Source: Oceaniovalibus sp. ACAM 378 (GTDB taxonomy: Bacteria; Pseudomonadota; Alphaproteobacteria; Rhodobacterales; Rhodobacteraceae). From it: a stretch of DNA of 64,000 nt. The translations under genes were made by a program, and so were the position numbers. Position 1 is the stretch's first letter. Each line of letters begins with the position of its first letter. The notes beneath the pieces were generated by a model that saw only the letters and a program-made list of their open reading frames with translations, was not told the DNA's origin and did no database searches. This document shows positions 16,398 to 25,252 of the stretch, in pieces. The stretch lies in contig NZ_VSJK01000008.1 of assembly GCF_008085915.1 (NCBI RefSeq), forward strand, positions 62,001 to 126,000, in the 5' to 3' direction.

Positions 16398-19300
16398 TCA
16401 CCTCGCCGTTGATGGTGATCTCGGCACCCGTGACGACGATCCGAAATGACTTGCCGTCCAGTGTCACGGTGGCCTCGAAGCCGGGCCAATCGGTCGGCAG
16501 GGCAGGGGTGACGAACAACCGGTCGCCACGTCTGCGGATGCCCAGAATCGCCTCGACCGCCGCGCGGTATAGCCAGCCACCCGATCCGGTGTACCATGTC
16601 CAGCCGCCGCGCCCGGCCTTGTCATCGGCGCCGTAGACATCGGCAGCGGCGACATAGGGTTCGACCCGGTAGCGGTCGGCGGCGGCGCGGGTCAGCGCGT
16701 GATTGATCGGGTTCAGCATGTCAAAACAGGCCTTTGCATCGTCGCCGCGCCCCAACATCGCCAACGCATAGACCGTCCATGTGGCCGCATGGGTATATTG
16801 GCCGCCGTTTTCCCGCACGCCGGGGGGATAGCCCTTGATGTATCCCGGCTCTTGGACCGTATCGGAAAACGGCGGGGTGAACAGGCGGACAATCCGGGCT
16901 TCGTCATCGACGAGGTGGTGCAAGACCTGATCCATCGCGCCGTTCTGCCGCTCGGGATCGCCCTGACCTGACATCACGCTCCACGACTGCGCGATCGAGT
17001 CGATCTTGCATTCGTCACTCTCCAGCGATCCCAGAGGGGTGCCGTTGTCGTAATATCCGCGCCGGTAATGGTCGCCGTCCCAGCCTGCGCTTTCGATGGC
17101 GCTTTTCAGGTTGCCCAGATGTTCGCGCCACTGTGCCGCGCGTTCCGTGTCGCCGCGCGCCTCGGCCACGGGCGCGAAAACGTCCAAGGCATGGGCCAGG
17201 AACCAGCTGAGCCAGATGCTTTCGCCGCGGCCTTCTTCGCCCACGCGGTTCATGCCGTCATTCCAGTCGCCGCCAAGGATCAGTGAAAGGCCCCGCTCGC
17301 CCGTGCGTGCGATGGCCAGATCCAGAGCGCGGGCCGCATGGTCATAGACGCTTGCCGTCTCGTCCGAAGTTTTGGGTTGGAAAAAGCTGTCATGTTCGCC
17401 CGGCTCCAGTTGCGGACCGGTCAGGAAAGGCAGAACCTCGTCCAGTATCGCCGCGTCACCGGTGCAATCGATGTATTGCGTGATGCCATAGGTCAGCCAC
17501 ACCACATCGTCGGAAATCATCGTCCGCACGCCCGCGCCGGTTTCGGGCAGCCACCAGTGCTGCACATCGCCTTCGGGGAATTGGCGGCCCGCCGCGTTCA
17601 GGATCTGGGCGCGGGCAAGTGCGGGATCGTGGAGCAACAGCGACAGGGTATCCTGAAGCTGGTCGCGGAACCCGAAGGCGCCGCTTGCCTGATAAAACGC
17701 CGAACGTGCCTGAATCCGGCAGGACAACGTCTGATAGGGCAACCAACGATTGACCATGATGTCGAAGGCTGGATCGGGGGTCTTGATCTGAAGAACATTC
17801 AGGAAATCGTCCCACTGGCGGGCGGTGGCATCCCGTGCGCCTTCAAACGTGCCCTTGCGATGCTTTTGCGCCAAGGCAATCGCTGCGTCGCGTCCCGCCG
17901 CATCGCCCAGCAAAAGCGTGACGGTGCGGGTTGCTCCGGGCGCAAGGGTAAGATCGATCGCCAGCGCGGCGCAAGGATCGCCAATCACTGCCGCGTCGCC
18001 CGAAAGCCCGGCGCCCCGCGCCACGGCATCGGGCAACAGGGTTGATCCCATGCCCAGAAAAGCACCCCGGCTTACCGTGAACGAAGACAGGGGGGCATCG
18101 CTGGCCAGGAACGCCGTGCGGCCGGGAAACTGGATTGAAAACGGATTCTCGACCATCAGGATGCCGTCGCTTTCCTGTGTGCGCAGCATCGGTGCGGTCT
18201 TGTCGCGATTGTTGCCCATGACCCATTCGCCATAGCAATAAAGCCGCAACCGCCGGGCTTTCGCGCCCGAGTTGGTGACGGAAAGCCGTGTGATTTTGAC
18301 GGGATCAACGGGATCGACGATCTGCGTCGCCGTTAGGCGCAGCGAGCCATCGATGCAGATGAAACGCGAAATTCCTGCACCATGGGTGGCCTCGAACCTT
18401 GCGCCCGGACTGCTGGACAGCGCGGCGAAGGGGGTGAAAACCTCGTTGGTGTCAAGATCGGTCAGGTGGATCGTCTCACCCGGGCGGTTTGTCACCGGAT
18501 CATTGGACCACGGCGTCAGGTGGTGATCGCGCGAGTTCCGGCTCCAGGTGAAACCCGCGCCCTCGGCAGAGATGTGAAAGCCGAAATCGCCGTTCGAGAT
18601 CACGTTGATCCAGGGTTGCGGGGTTGCCTCGCCGGTGCCCAGACGCACGACATAATCGCGCCCGTCTTTTGAGAAACCGCCGTAGCCGTTCCAGAATTGC
18701 AAATCTTTTGGCTGGTCCGGTTTGGTGCGGATGGCGGGCAACGGCATGCGGCGCGGGGCAGGTGGCGAACCGGCGGTCAGGGTCGCGCCGAAGTGAAGAT
18801 CGACCAGTGTCTCGGCGCGGTCGATCTGTGCCGAAAACGTGCCGTTGCGTGCGTGCAGAACGACCCGCGCCGCTGCCAGCAGCGCGTCATAGGAGACATC
18901 GGCCAGCGTGTCGCGGCGCAGGGTGAAGATGTGATCGCGCGAAGCTGGAACCTGGCTGCGTGCGCGGGTGATTTCGGCGGTCCCCTCGATCGTCGACTGA
19001 AGATCCTGAATGTAGGAGGCCGCACGCTCGTTGATGATCACCAGATCCGTGATCAACCCGCGACTGTGGTAATAGATATGCGCCCGGATCGCCTTGCGGA
19101 CGACGGCGATGTCGTCGGCAGAGTCGATCCGCAACACCATGATCGGATGATCGCCCGAAATGCCCATCGGCCAAAGCGCCGACTGCGGTGCCGACAAATC
19201 GCTTTCGCCCGCGATTTTCAGCGTCGGGTCCGGCCAGATCAGATAAGACGCCAGACGTTTGAAAAGCGCCGCCTCGGTCAGGTCACTGTTGGCGTGCCGC

Positions 19301-22300
19301 AACTGGATCTGCGACCGGGTCCAGGCCTGCATCGCCTCATAGACGAAATTCTCGGCGTGGCTGAAATAGTTCACTGCCGCGTCGATGTCTTCACGGGCGG
19401 GGGCAGCGATGGTCCAGAAGATCAGCTGCGCCTTGCCACCGGCGGGAACCAGCAACGTCCGGCGCAGCGCGAAGATTGGATCAAGTGTGAACCCGTCGCT
19501 GCCCTCGAACGTCGCGCCGGGATCAAAGGCTGCGGCATCGGCAAGCGTCCGGCCCCGACCGATGAACCGGCGTCGGTCGGTTTCTGCCTCGGCGGCACCC
19601 ACGCCCGCGCCGAAATCGACCAGCATGTGCGCGACGCGCATGGCAGGTTCATCCGGGCGGCGCGGATTGCGCCGGGCGTGGATCACCTGCCGGTTGCGCG
19701 AAATCTCGGTGTGCACGAACATCCGCGAAAAGACCGGGTGGGCGAAATCCGCATCGGCAGGCCCGATCACCGGTTCTGAATAGGATGTGACTTCGATCAA
19801 CCTGTCGCGCGATCCGGTATTGGTCAGCGTCAGGCAGCGGCCCTCGGCGTCGCGGTCGCTGGCGACGATCACATCGATCCGGGACCGCAGGGTGCCAACC
19901 TGCTTGTGATACTCGACCTTGCTGTCGGAAATGACCGTCTGCGTGTGTTCGTCGGCGACGCGGACCGGTTCAGCCGTCGCTGACCACCACTGATCGGTTC
20001 CGGTGTCGCGCAGGAACAGATACGGTCCGGCGCCCGGTTCGACGGGATCGGGACGCCAGCGGGTGACGGCCTGACCGTTCCACGACGCGCGCCCTGATCC
20101 GCGTGACGACAACAGCAGCGAATAGTGACCGTTGGACAGCAACGCCGCCGCATTCGGATGTGCAGCGGGATTGTCGATGATCGTATTTTCCCGCGCCGAC
20201 AAATCCGAGCGCCCCCGGACAGGCTCCGCTTCGATGCGGGCGATCTTGTGTGGCACGGCGCGCGGCGCACGCTCCTGCAACAAAAGTTCTGCCGCTTCGA
20301 TCACCGCATCGGAATGGAACCGTTCACGCAGACGGCCCTCATGGACGACGTTGGATATGGCAGCGATCGACATGCCATGGTGATGGGCCATGAAGTTGCG
20401 CACCATAACGTAGGTTTCATTCTCGGGGACGCGGGCCGGGGTGAAATCGACCGCGTCATAAAACCCGTATTGCCCCATGGCGCCCATTTTGCGCAGCCGT
20501 GCAAGGTTATCGACAGCCGCCGCAGGTTGGAACTGGCTGGCGAGGATCGTGGCATAGGGAGCAACGACAGCCTGGCTTGCCAGCCCGCGTTTTATCCCGA
20601 GCGAGGGCACGCCGAATGTCATGTACTGATAGGTCATCTCAGGGTCGCGGGCGTTGAACGCGCTTTCCGAGACACCCCAGGGAAAGCCGCGCCTGCGTCC
20701 GTGATGTATCTGGCGGCGCACCGACAACCGGTTGCTCTGGTTCAGGATTCCGCCCTGCTGTTCTTGCATCACCAGTGTCGGCATGAGGTATTCGAACATC
20801 GACCCGGACCATGACATGAGCGATCCGCGGGCTCCGACCGGAACGATCGGACGGCCAAGGCGGAACCAGTGTTCGGTCGGCAGATCGCCCTTGGCAATGG
20901 CGAAAAAGCTGGCCAGCCGGGCTTCGGAGGCCAGAAGATCATAGGCGGATTCATCAAGCGTATCGTCATCGACGCGGTAACCGATCGACAACAACAACCT
21001 GTCGCGGTGCAGCAGAAACCCGAAATCCATCTTGAACGCCATCTCGCGGGTTTTTTGCGCCACGACTTCAAGCCGGTTGCGCAATTCATCACGGGCGTCG
21101 CGCGACATGGTGGTATCGGCGATCCGCGCTTCGCAGGCGCGTCCCAGTGCCTGCGCCCAAACAATTGCAGACCGGCTGACCTTGGTGCCGATTTCGGCGT
21201 CATAGTCGCGGGTCAGCTTTTCGATGTCCGCAGCGATCACCGAAAGGCCGATCACCCGGACCGAGGCCATTTCCGGTTGCTCGTCCATGGTGCGCAGCGC
21301 GCGATGGAAATCGGCGATCCGTTCGGTCAGATGGTGGCGCAGCGGGCGCAGTGTCCGGCGGTCATCGGGGATGGTTTCGATCTCTTCGGCCAGCACACCA
21401 AGACAATCGCGCAGCCCGTCAAAGCCACCCGACAGATGGGCCACATGGGCTTCGGCCCATTCAGAGCAGGCCGCCGATACCGCGATCAGGTGCCCGGCAA
21501 GATTGCCGCTGTCCACCGTCGAGACATAGCGCGGATCAAGGGGGGCCGCCCGGCGCGTGTCGTACCAGTTGAAGAAATGTCCGTTATGAGTGTCCAGACC
21601 GGCCATTGCCGCAATCGTCCGCTCAAGCCGGGTCACCGTGGCGCTGAGGGCAATCCAGCCAAAATCCCGCGCCGCGACGACCGACAACAGGTAAAGCCCG
21701 ATGTTGGTGGGCGAGGTGCGCGCGGCAACCGTGGGGGTCGGGATTTCCTGAAAGTTATCCGGCGGAAGCCAGTTGTGCTCTTCGGTGACGAAAACTTCGA
21801 AATAGCTCCAGGTGCGCCGTGCGATCTGACGCAGCGCGGTCCGGTCCGCCGCTGAGACGATCAGTTGATCCTCGGTTTCGGCGGACCGGCTGACCGACCA
21901 TGCGATAAAGGGGGCGGCGGTCCACAGGATGCCAAAAGCAGCCGCAACCGGCCAGGCCCCGCCAAGCGCAAGCGTCGCCGCAACGGCCGTCAGACTGATC
22001 GCGACGGACCAACGCATCGATGACCAATACGCGAAGGCAGAGGTGCGGACGATCCGTGGTGCCGCACTGGCCGCCTGCCACTCGAGCAGGTTTCGACGGC
22101 TGAGGAAAAGCCGGTAAAACGTCCGGAATATCGCGTCAATCATGACGGTGGCCGTATGCGCGATAAGGATGATGCGCAAAACCACCTGCGCCGTGTTCGA
22201 GGCAAACTGATCGGCCAGCCAGAGCAAATGCGCCAGCCATCCAGTGCCCTTGGGCAGTGCCGCCATGTCCCGCAGCAGTCCCAGCGTCGGTGACACAAAC

Positions 22301-24798
22301 AAGCTGAGCACCAGCAGCGCCTGCCAGAACATCGCTTCTTTCAGGTCAAGGACGATCCAGCCGAGGATCGACGCGCCAAGCCACGCCACAGGGACAAGGC
22401 TGCGTCTCAGGTTGTCGAACATTTTCCAGCGTTGCAGTGCGGAAAGCGGCAGTTGCGTGCCACGAAGATAGGGCAGAAGTTGCCAGTCACCCCGTGCCCA
22501 GCGGTGCTGACGCGCCACTTCGGTTTCGTATCGGATCGGGAAATCCTCGACCAGTTCGACATCGGTGATCAGCGCACAGCGCACCAACCCGCCCTCAAGC
22601 AGATCGTGGCTCAGAACCGTGTTCTCGCGGATGCCTTCCGCCGCCATCTCGCGGAAAGTATCGATATGGTACAGCCCCTTACCGGTGAAAGATCCTTCGC
22701 CCACAAGGTCCTGATAGACGTCGGAGACGGTAAACACATAGGGGTCGAAGCCGCGATTGCTTGAGAAGATCCGCTGGAACGCCGAAGCCTCTTTGCCGGT
22801 GGTCAGCGACGCGGTGACGCGGGGTTGCATCACGCCATATCCGCGATGAACCCTGCCTGTTTCGGCATCGATCCGCGGTTGATTCAGCGGATGCTCCATC
22901 TTGCCGACCAGCCGGGTCACCGCATCCCGCGTCATTCGTGTGTCGGCGTCGAGAGTCATGATATATTTAACATCGACGGGCAAAGCTGTGTCAGACGGCA
23001 GAAAGGTGGTGTCGGTGTCGCCGCGCAGCAGGGAATCCAGTTCCATCAGTTTGCCGCGCTTACGCTCCCAACCCATCCAGACGCCCTGACCGGGATTGAA
23101 CAACCGGACGCGGTGCAGCAGGAAAAACCGGCTTTGGCCATCGTTAAGATACCGGCGCGACAGTTCGTCGACCCTATGTCGGGCATAGTCCAGCAGGGCG
23201 TCGTCTTCTTCGTTGCGTTCATGGGCGCTGTCGGGCCAGTCGCTGAGCAGCGCAAAGGTGATCTCGCCTTTCGGATTCGAAAGGTGATGGACCTCAAGCG
23301 TGCGCACCAGATCGTCGATGGCGTCGCGCGATCCGATCAGGCAGGGCACAACCACCATTGTACGCGCCCGGGCCGGAATCCCGTCTTCGTATTCGTAACC
23401 GACAAGCCGGGTGGGTTCGGTGAACATCGTCACAAGCGTGTTGAACAGCCCTGTCGCCGCTTCGCTGGCGGGAAGCAGTGCCAGCAGCGTCAGGAAGGCC
23501 GCGCCAGCAATGCCCGCCGGGCCTCTTTCCAACGCGCCAAAGGCGGCAGTGACCAGCGCCAGCGTGAACAGGGCCACCGGAAATGCGATCGCCACCCAGC
23601 CCAGAGATCCAACCCGGCGGCGCAGACGCAAACGCCACGGCACTTTCGCCGACAGCGCCGTTTCAAGCCGCACCCGGTCGGGTCCGATCAGGAACGAGCC
23701 GACATCGCTTACAATCGCATCGCCCGGCGCCTGATCAAGTAGATCCAGCGCCATCTTCGCCACATCGGATTCATCCTTGCCCGACCAGCGAGACAGGTCT
23801 TCGACCACGCGGCGATACTGGCTTTGCGACTGGGAATCGAGCGCGGCAAAATCGGAGCGTTCGCGCAGCTGTGCATCGACGACGCTGACGGAAACCAGCC
23901 ATTCGGACCAGTCGATATCGTTCAGTGTGCGCAGGCTGAGTATCACGTTGCCGATCCGCACGTTGGCGGCGGTCTGACGGTTCTGCTCGACGATCAGAGC
24001 TTCTTCGGTGTCACTTCCGCGGGCGTCCAGATGCTGTTCCAGCCACGCGATGGTGTCACGAATTTCAACCCCTTCGCCACTCAGCCTGTAAAGCAGCTGT
24101 CCGACAAAGGCATCGTCGTCCGCATAGGCATCATATTCGGCCCTGATCTTCTGCCCCTCTCCGGGCAGACGGGCGCGAACCAGTTGATCGGCCATCGCAT
24201 CCGCATGATCCAGCATCGCGCGGGCGTTTTCGATACCTTGCGCGATGCGGGCAAGTTCATCGATCAGAACAAAGCGCAGGACCGCCGGAGTTGCCCAGAG
24301 CTCGCCGATCTCAAGCGGGCTGGTTTCCTGAAATCCGTTCACGATTGCAGACAGGCGCGGTTGGGTGATCTCGAACAGCGAGTGTCGCACGCAATGGCGC
24401 GCGATCTGCATCACGCGGGGTTCTTCGACGTGATTTGCCCTGCGGACGATGGGCAACTGGCCGTAAAAGCGCGGCGGCAGATCCCGGCGAACCTGCGCGA
24501 CGCTCTCGGCAATCATAAGGTAGTTGTCGAGAAGCCATTCGGCAGCGGGCGGAACGATGTCGCCTGCGGCATTGGCGGCAAGGTTTGCCCGATAGGCGTT
24601 CGAGATCAGCTCCAGATCGTCGTCAAGCTGGCGGGTGAAGAATTGATGTCCACGGCGCGGTTTACCAACCGTACCCGATGACGACAGCCGCCGACCGCAA
24701 TCCACCAACTGCTCGACCGAAAAATACTCATCTTCGACGGGCGAAAGGTCGGTCGGGACTTGCGGTGTTCGCTGCCTGAATGACGCGGCCCAGTTCAT
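16369..24798 (-). CDS. ndvB: Cyclic beta-1,2-glucan synthase (GT84-GH94 multidomain)
   Basis: A 2809-residue inner-membrane enzyme, close to the length of ChvB/NdvB. It starts, elongates, shortens and cyclises beta-1,2-glucan from UDP-glucose. The GT84 glycosyltransferase has TLDADTR near residue 615 and the QHRWARGDW motif near 766. Hydrophobic clusters lie near residues 390-455, 795-840 and 925-970. A glucoamylase-like region (FPWGVSESAFN near 1370, HHGMSIAAISN near 1470) follows. The C-terminal GH94 phosphorylase-type part carries GGDWNDGMNRVGEEG near 2512. The frame is intact. It heads a three-gene operon with overlapping ends. In rhizobia and Brucella the product aids osmoadaptation and host interaction. 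Confidence 0.95.
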   Translation of the reverse strand: MNWAASFRQRTPQVPTDLSPVEDEYFSVEQLVDCGRRLSSSGTVGKPRRGHQFFTRQLDDDLELISNAYRANLAANAAGDIVPPAAEWLLDNYLMIAESVAQVRRDLPPRFYGQLPIVRRANHVEEPRVMQIARHCVRHSLFEITQPRLSAIVNGFQETSPLEIGELWATPAVLRFVLIDELARIAQGIENARAMLDHADAMADQLVRARLPGEGQKIRAEYDAYADDDAFVGQLLYRLSGEGVEIRDTIAWLEQHLDARGSDTEEALIVEQNRQTAANVRIGNVILSLRTLNDIDWSEWLVSVSVVDAQLRERSDFAALDSQSQSQYRRVVEDLSRWSGKDESDVAKMALDLLDQAPGDAIVSDVGSFLIGPDRVRLETALSAKVPWRLRLRRRVGSLGWVAIAFPVALFTLALVTAAFGALERGPAGIAGAAFLTLLALLPASEAATGLFNTLVTMFTEPTRLVGYEYEDGIPARARTMVVVPCLIGSRDAIDDLVRTLEVHHLSNPKGEITFALLSDWPDSAHERNEEDDALLDYARHRVDELSRRYLNDGQSRFFLLHRVRLFNPGQGVWMGWERKRGKLMELDSLLRGDTDTTFLPSDTALPVDVKYIMTLDADTRMTRDAVTRLVGKMEHPLNQPRIDAETGRVHRGYGVMQPRVTASLTTGKEASAFQRIFSSNRGFDPYVFTVSDVYQDLVGEGSFTGKGLYHIDTFREMAAEGIRENTVLSHDLLEGGLVRCALITDVELVEDFPIRYETEVARQHRWARGDWQLLPYLRGTQLPLSALQRWKMFDNLRRSLVPVAWLGASILGWIVLDLKEAMFWQALLVLSLFVSPTLGLLRDMAALPKGTGWLAHLLWLADQFASNTAQVVLRIILIAHTATVMIDAIFRTFYRLFLSRRNLLEWQAASAAPRIVRTSAFAYWSSMRWSVAISLTAVAATLALGGAWPVAAAFGILWTAAPFIAWSVSRSAETEDQLIVSAADRTALRQIARRTWSYFEVFVTEEHNWLPPDNFQEIPTPTVAARTSPTNIGLYLLSVVAARDFGWIALSATVTRLERTIAAMAGLDTHNGHFFNWYDTRRAAPLDPRYVSTVDSGNLAGHLIAVSAACSEWAEAHVAHLSGGFDGLRDCLGVLAEEIETIPDDRRTLRPLRHHLTERIADFHRALRTMDEQPEMASVRVIGLSVIAADIEKLTRDYDAEIGTKVSRSAIVWAQALGRACEARIADTTMSRDARDELRNRLEVVAQKTREMAFKMDFGFLLHRDRLLLSIGYRVDDDTLDESAYDLLASEARLASFFAIAKGDLPTEHWFRLGRPIVPVGARGSLMSWSGSMFEYLMPTLVMQEQQGGILNQSNRLSVRRQIHHGRRRGFPWGVSESAFNARDPEMTYQYMTFGVPSLGIKRGLASQAVVAPYATILASQFQPAAAVDNLARLRKMGAMGQYGFYDAVDFTPARVPENETYVMVRNFMAHHHGMSIAAISNVVHEGRLRERFHSDAVIEAAELLLQERAPRAVPHKIARIEAEPVRGRSDLSARENTIIDNPAAHPNAAALLSNGHYSLLLSSRGSGRASWNGQAVTRWRPDPVEPGAGPYLFLRDTGTDQWWSATAEPVRVADEHTQTVISDSKVEYHKQVGTLRSRIDVIVASDRDAEGRCLTLTNTGSRDRLIEVTSYSEPVIGPADADFAHPVFSRMFVHTEISRNRQVIHARRNPRRPDEPAMRVAHMLVDFGAGVGAAEAETDRRRFIGRGRTLADAAAFDPGATFEGSDGFTLDPIFALRRTLLVPAGGKAQLIFWTIAAPAREDIDAAVNYFSHAENFVYEAMQAWTRSQIQLRHANSDLTEAALFKRLASYLIWPDPTLKIAGESDLSAPQSALWPMGISGDHPIMVLRIDSADDIAVVRKAIRAHIYYHSRGLITDLVIINERAASYIQDLQSTIEGTAEITRARSQVPASRDHIFTLRRDTLADVSYDALLAAARVVLHARNGTFSAQIDRAETLVDLHFGATLTAGSPPAPRRMPLPAIRTKPDQPKDLQFWNGYGGFSKDGRDYVVRLGTGEATPQPWINVISNGDFGFHISAEGAGFTWSRNSRDHHLTPWSNDPVTNRPGETIHLTDLDTNEVFTPFAALSSSPGARFEATHGAGISRFICIDGSLRLTATQIVDPVDPVKITRLSVTNSGAKARRLRLYCYGEWVMGNNRDKTAPMLRTQESDGILMVENPFSIQFPGRTAFLASDAPLSSFTVSRGAFLGMGSTLLPDAVARGAGLSGDAAVIGDPCAALAIDLTLAPGATRTVTLLLGDAAGRDAAIALAQKHRKGTFEGARDATARQWDDFLNVLQIKTPDPAFDIMVNRWLPYQTLSCRIQARSAFYQASGAFGFRDQLQDTLSLLLHDPALARAQILNAAGRQFPEGDVQHWWLPETGAGVRTMISDDVVWLTYGITQYIDCTGDAAILDEVLPFLTGPQLEPGEHDSFFQPKTSDETASVYDHAARALDLAIARTGERGLSLILGGDWNDGMNRVGEEGRGESIWLSWFLAHALDVFAPVAEARGDTERAAQWREHLGNLKSAIESAGWDGDHYRRGYYDNGTPLGSLESDECKIDSIAQSWSVMSGQGDPERQNGAMDQVLHHLVDDEARIVRLFTPPFSDTVQEPGYIKGYPPGVRENGGQYTHAATWTVYALAMLGRGDDAKACFDMLNPINHALTRAAADRYRVEPYVAAADVYGADDKAGRGGWTWYTGSGGWLYRAAVEAILGIRRRGDRLFVTPALPTDWPGFEATVTLDGKSFRIVVTGAEITINGEVIDPQKGVAI

Positions 24799-25252
24799 GG
24801 GAATATCGTTACCATATTATGCAATTCTTTTCCTGAACAATGACACGGCTGCACAGTCGGGCGCACAGTACCGATGCCTGTGCGTGACAAGCCCGGACCG
24901 AACGAGAGGGAACCCGCATACCAACGTTCGCAGCCCGGTCCGGTTCCCTGCATCGCTCCGGATGGGGCGGGGGGCCTGAGAATGCGCGGGGGAATTGACG
25001 ACATTTGATGGTTCATCTTCGTGACCAGTTCCCTGCCGTCACTGCTGTCTTTGAAGCTCTGGCGGGTCATCGACGGGCTCGCGTTGCGCAAGGCGCAGGT
25101 GTTTTTGACGCAGCGCCGCTGGCCTTTCTTGCTTTATGGAGGCTACTGTCTGACGTAGGTTTGAAACTGAAACCGTCAGGCCCAAAGCGCTAACACAACG
25201 AAATTTACTGAACTTAGCCTGATCAGCATGCTGCTGTCAGTGGAGAGATGTC
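24799..25252. other. Intergenic region between ndvB and the metal ATPase gene
   Basis: This 454-bp divergent spacer holds both promoters. An AT-rich patch at 24800-24840 should contain the ndvB promoter. CCGGACC and GGTCCGG arms at about 24893-24953, with GAACG/CGTTC inside, can fold into a long imperfect hairpin. A 46-codon plus frame from GTG 25021 (SSLPSLLSLKLWRVIDGL...) has no ribosome site and no recognised match. Near the ATPase gene there is a bulged inverted repeat at 25150-25179 and a CAGCATGCTG palindrome at 25224-25233. Confidence 0.5.
25150..25179. repeat. Interrupted inverted repeat upstream of the metal ATPase
   Basis: CTGAC-gta-GGTTT-gaaactg-AAACC-GTCAG gives ten paired bases with a three-base bulge. 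It lies 74 bases before the GTG start. It is a candidate metal-responsive operator or a leader hairpin. Confidence 0.4.

Noticed and set aside
25021-25161. 46-codon plus frame from GTG 25021 considered as a small gene.
   Set aside because: No ribosome binding site, no recognisable motif, and short open frames are common at this GC content.
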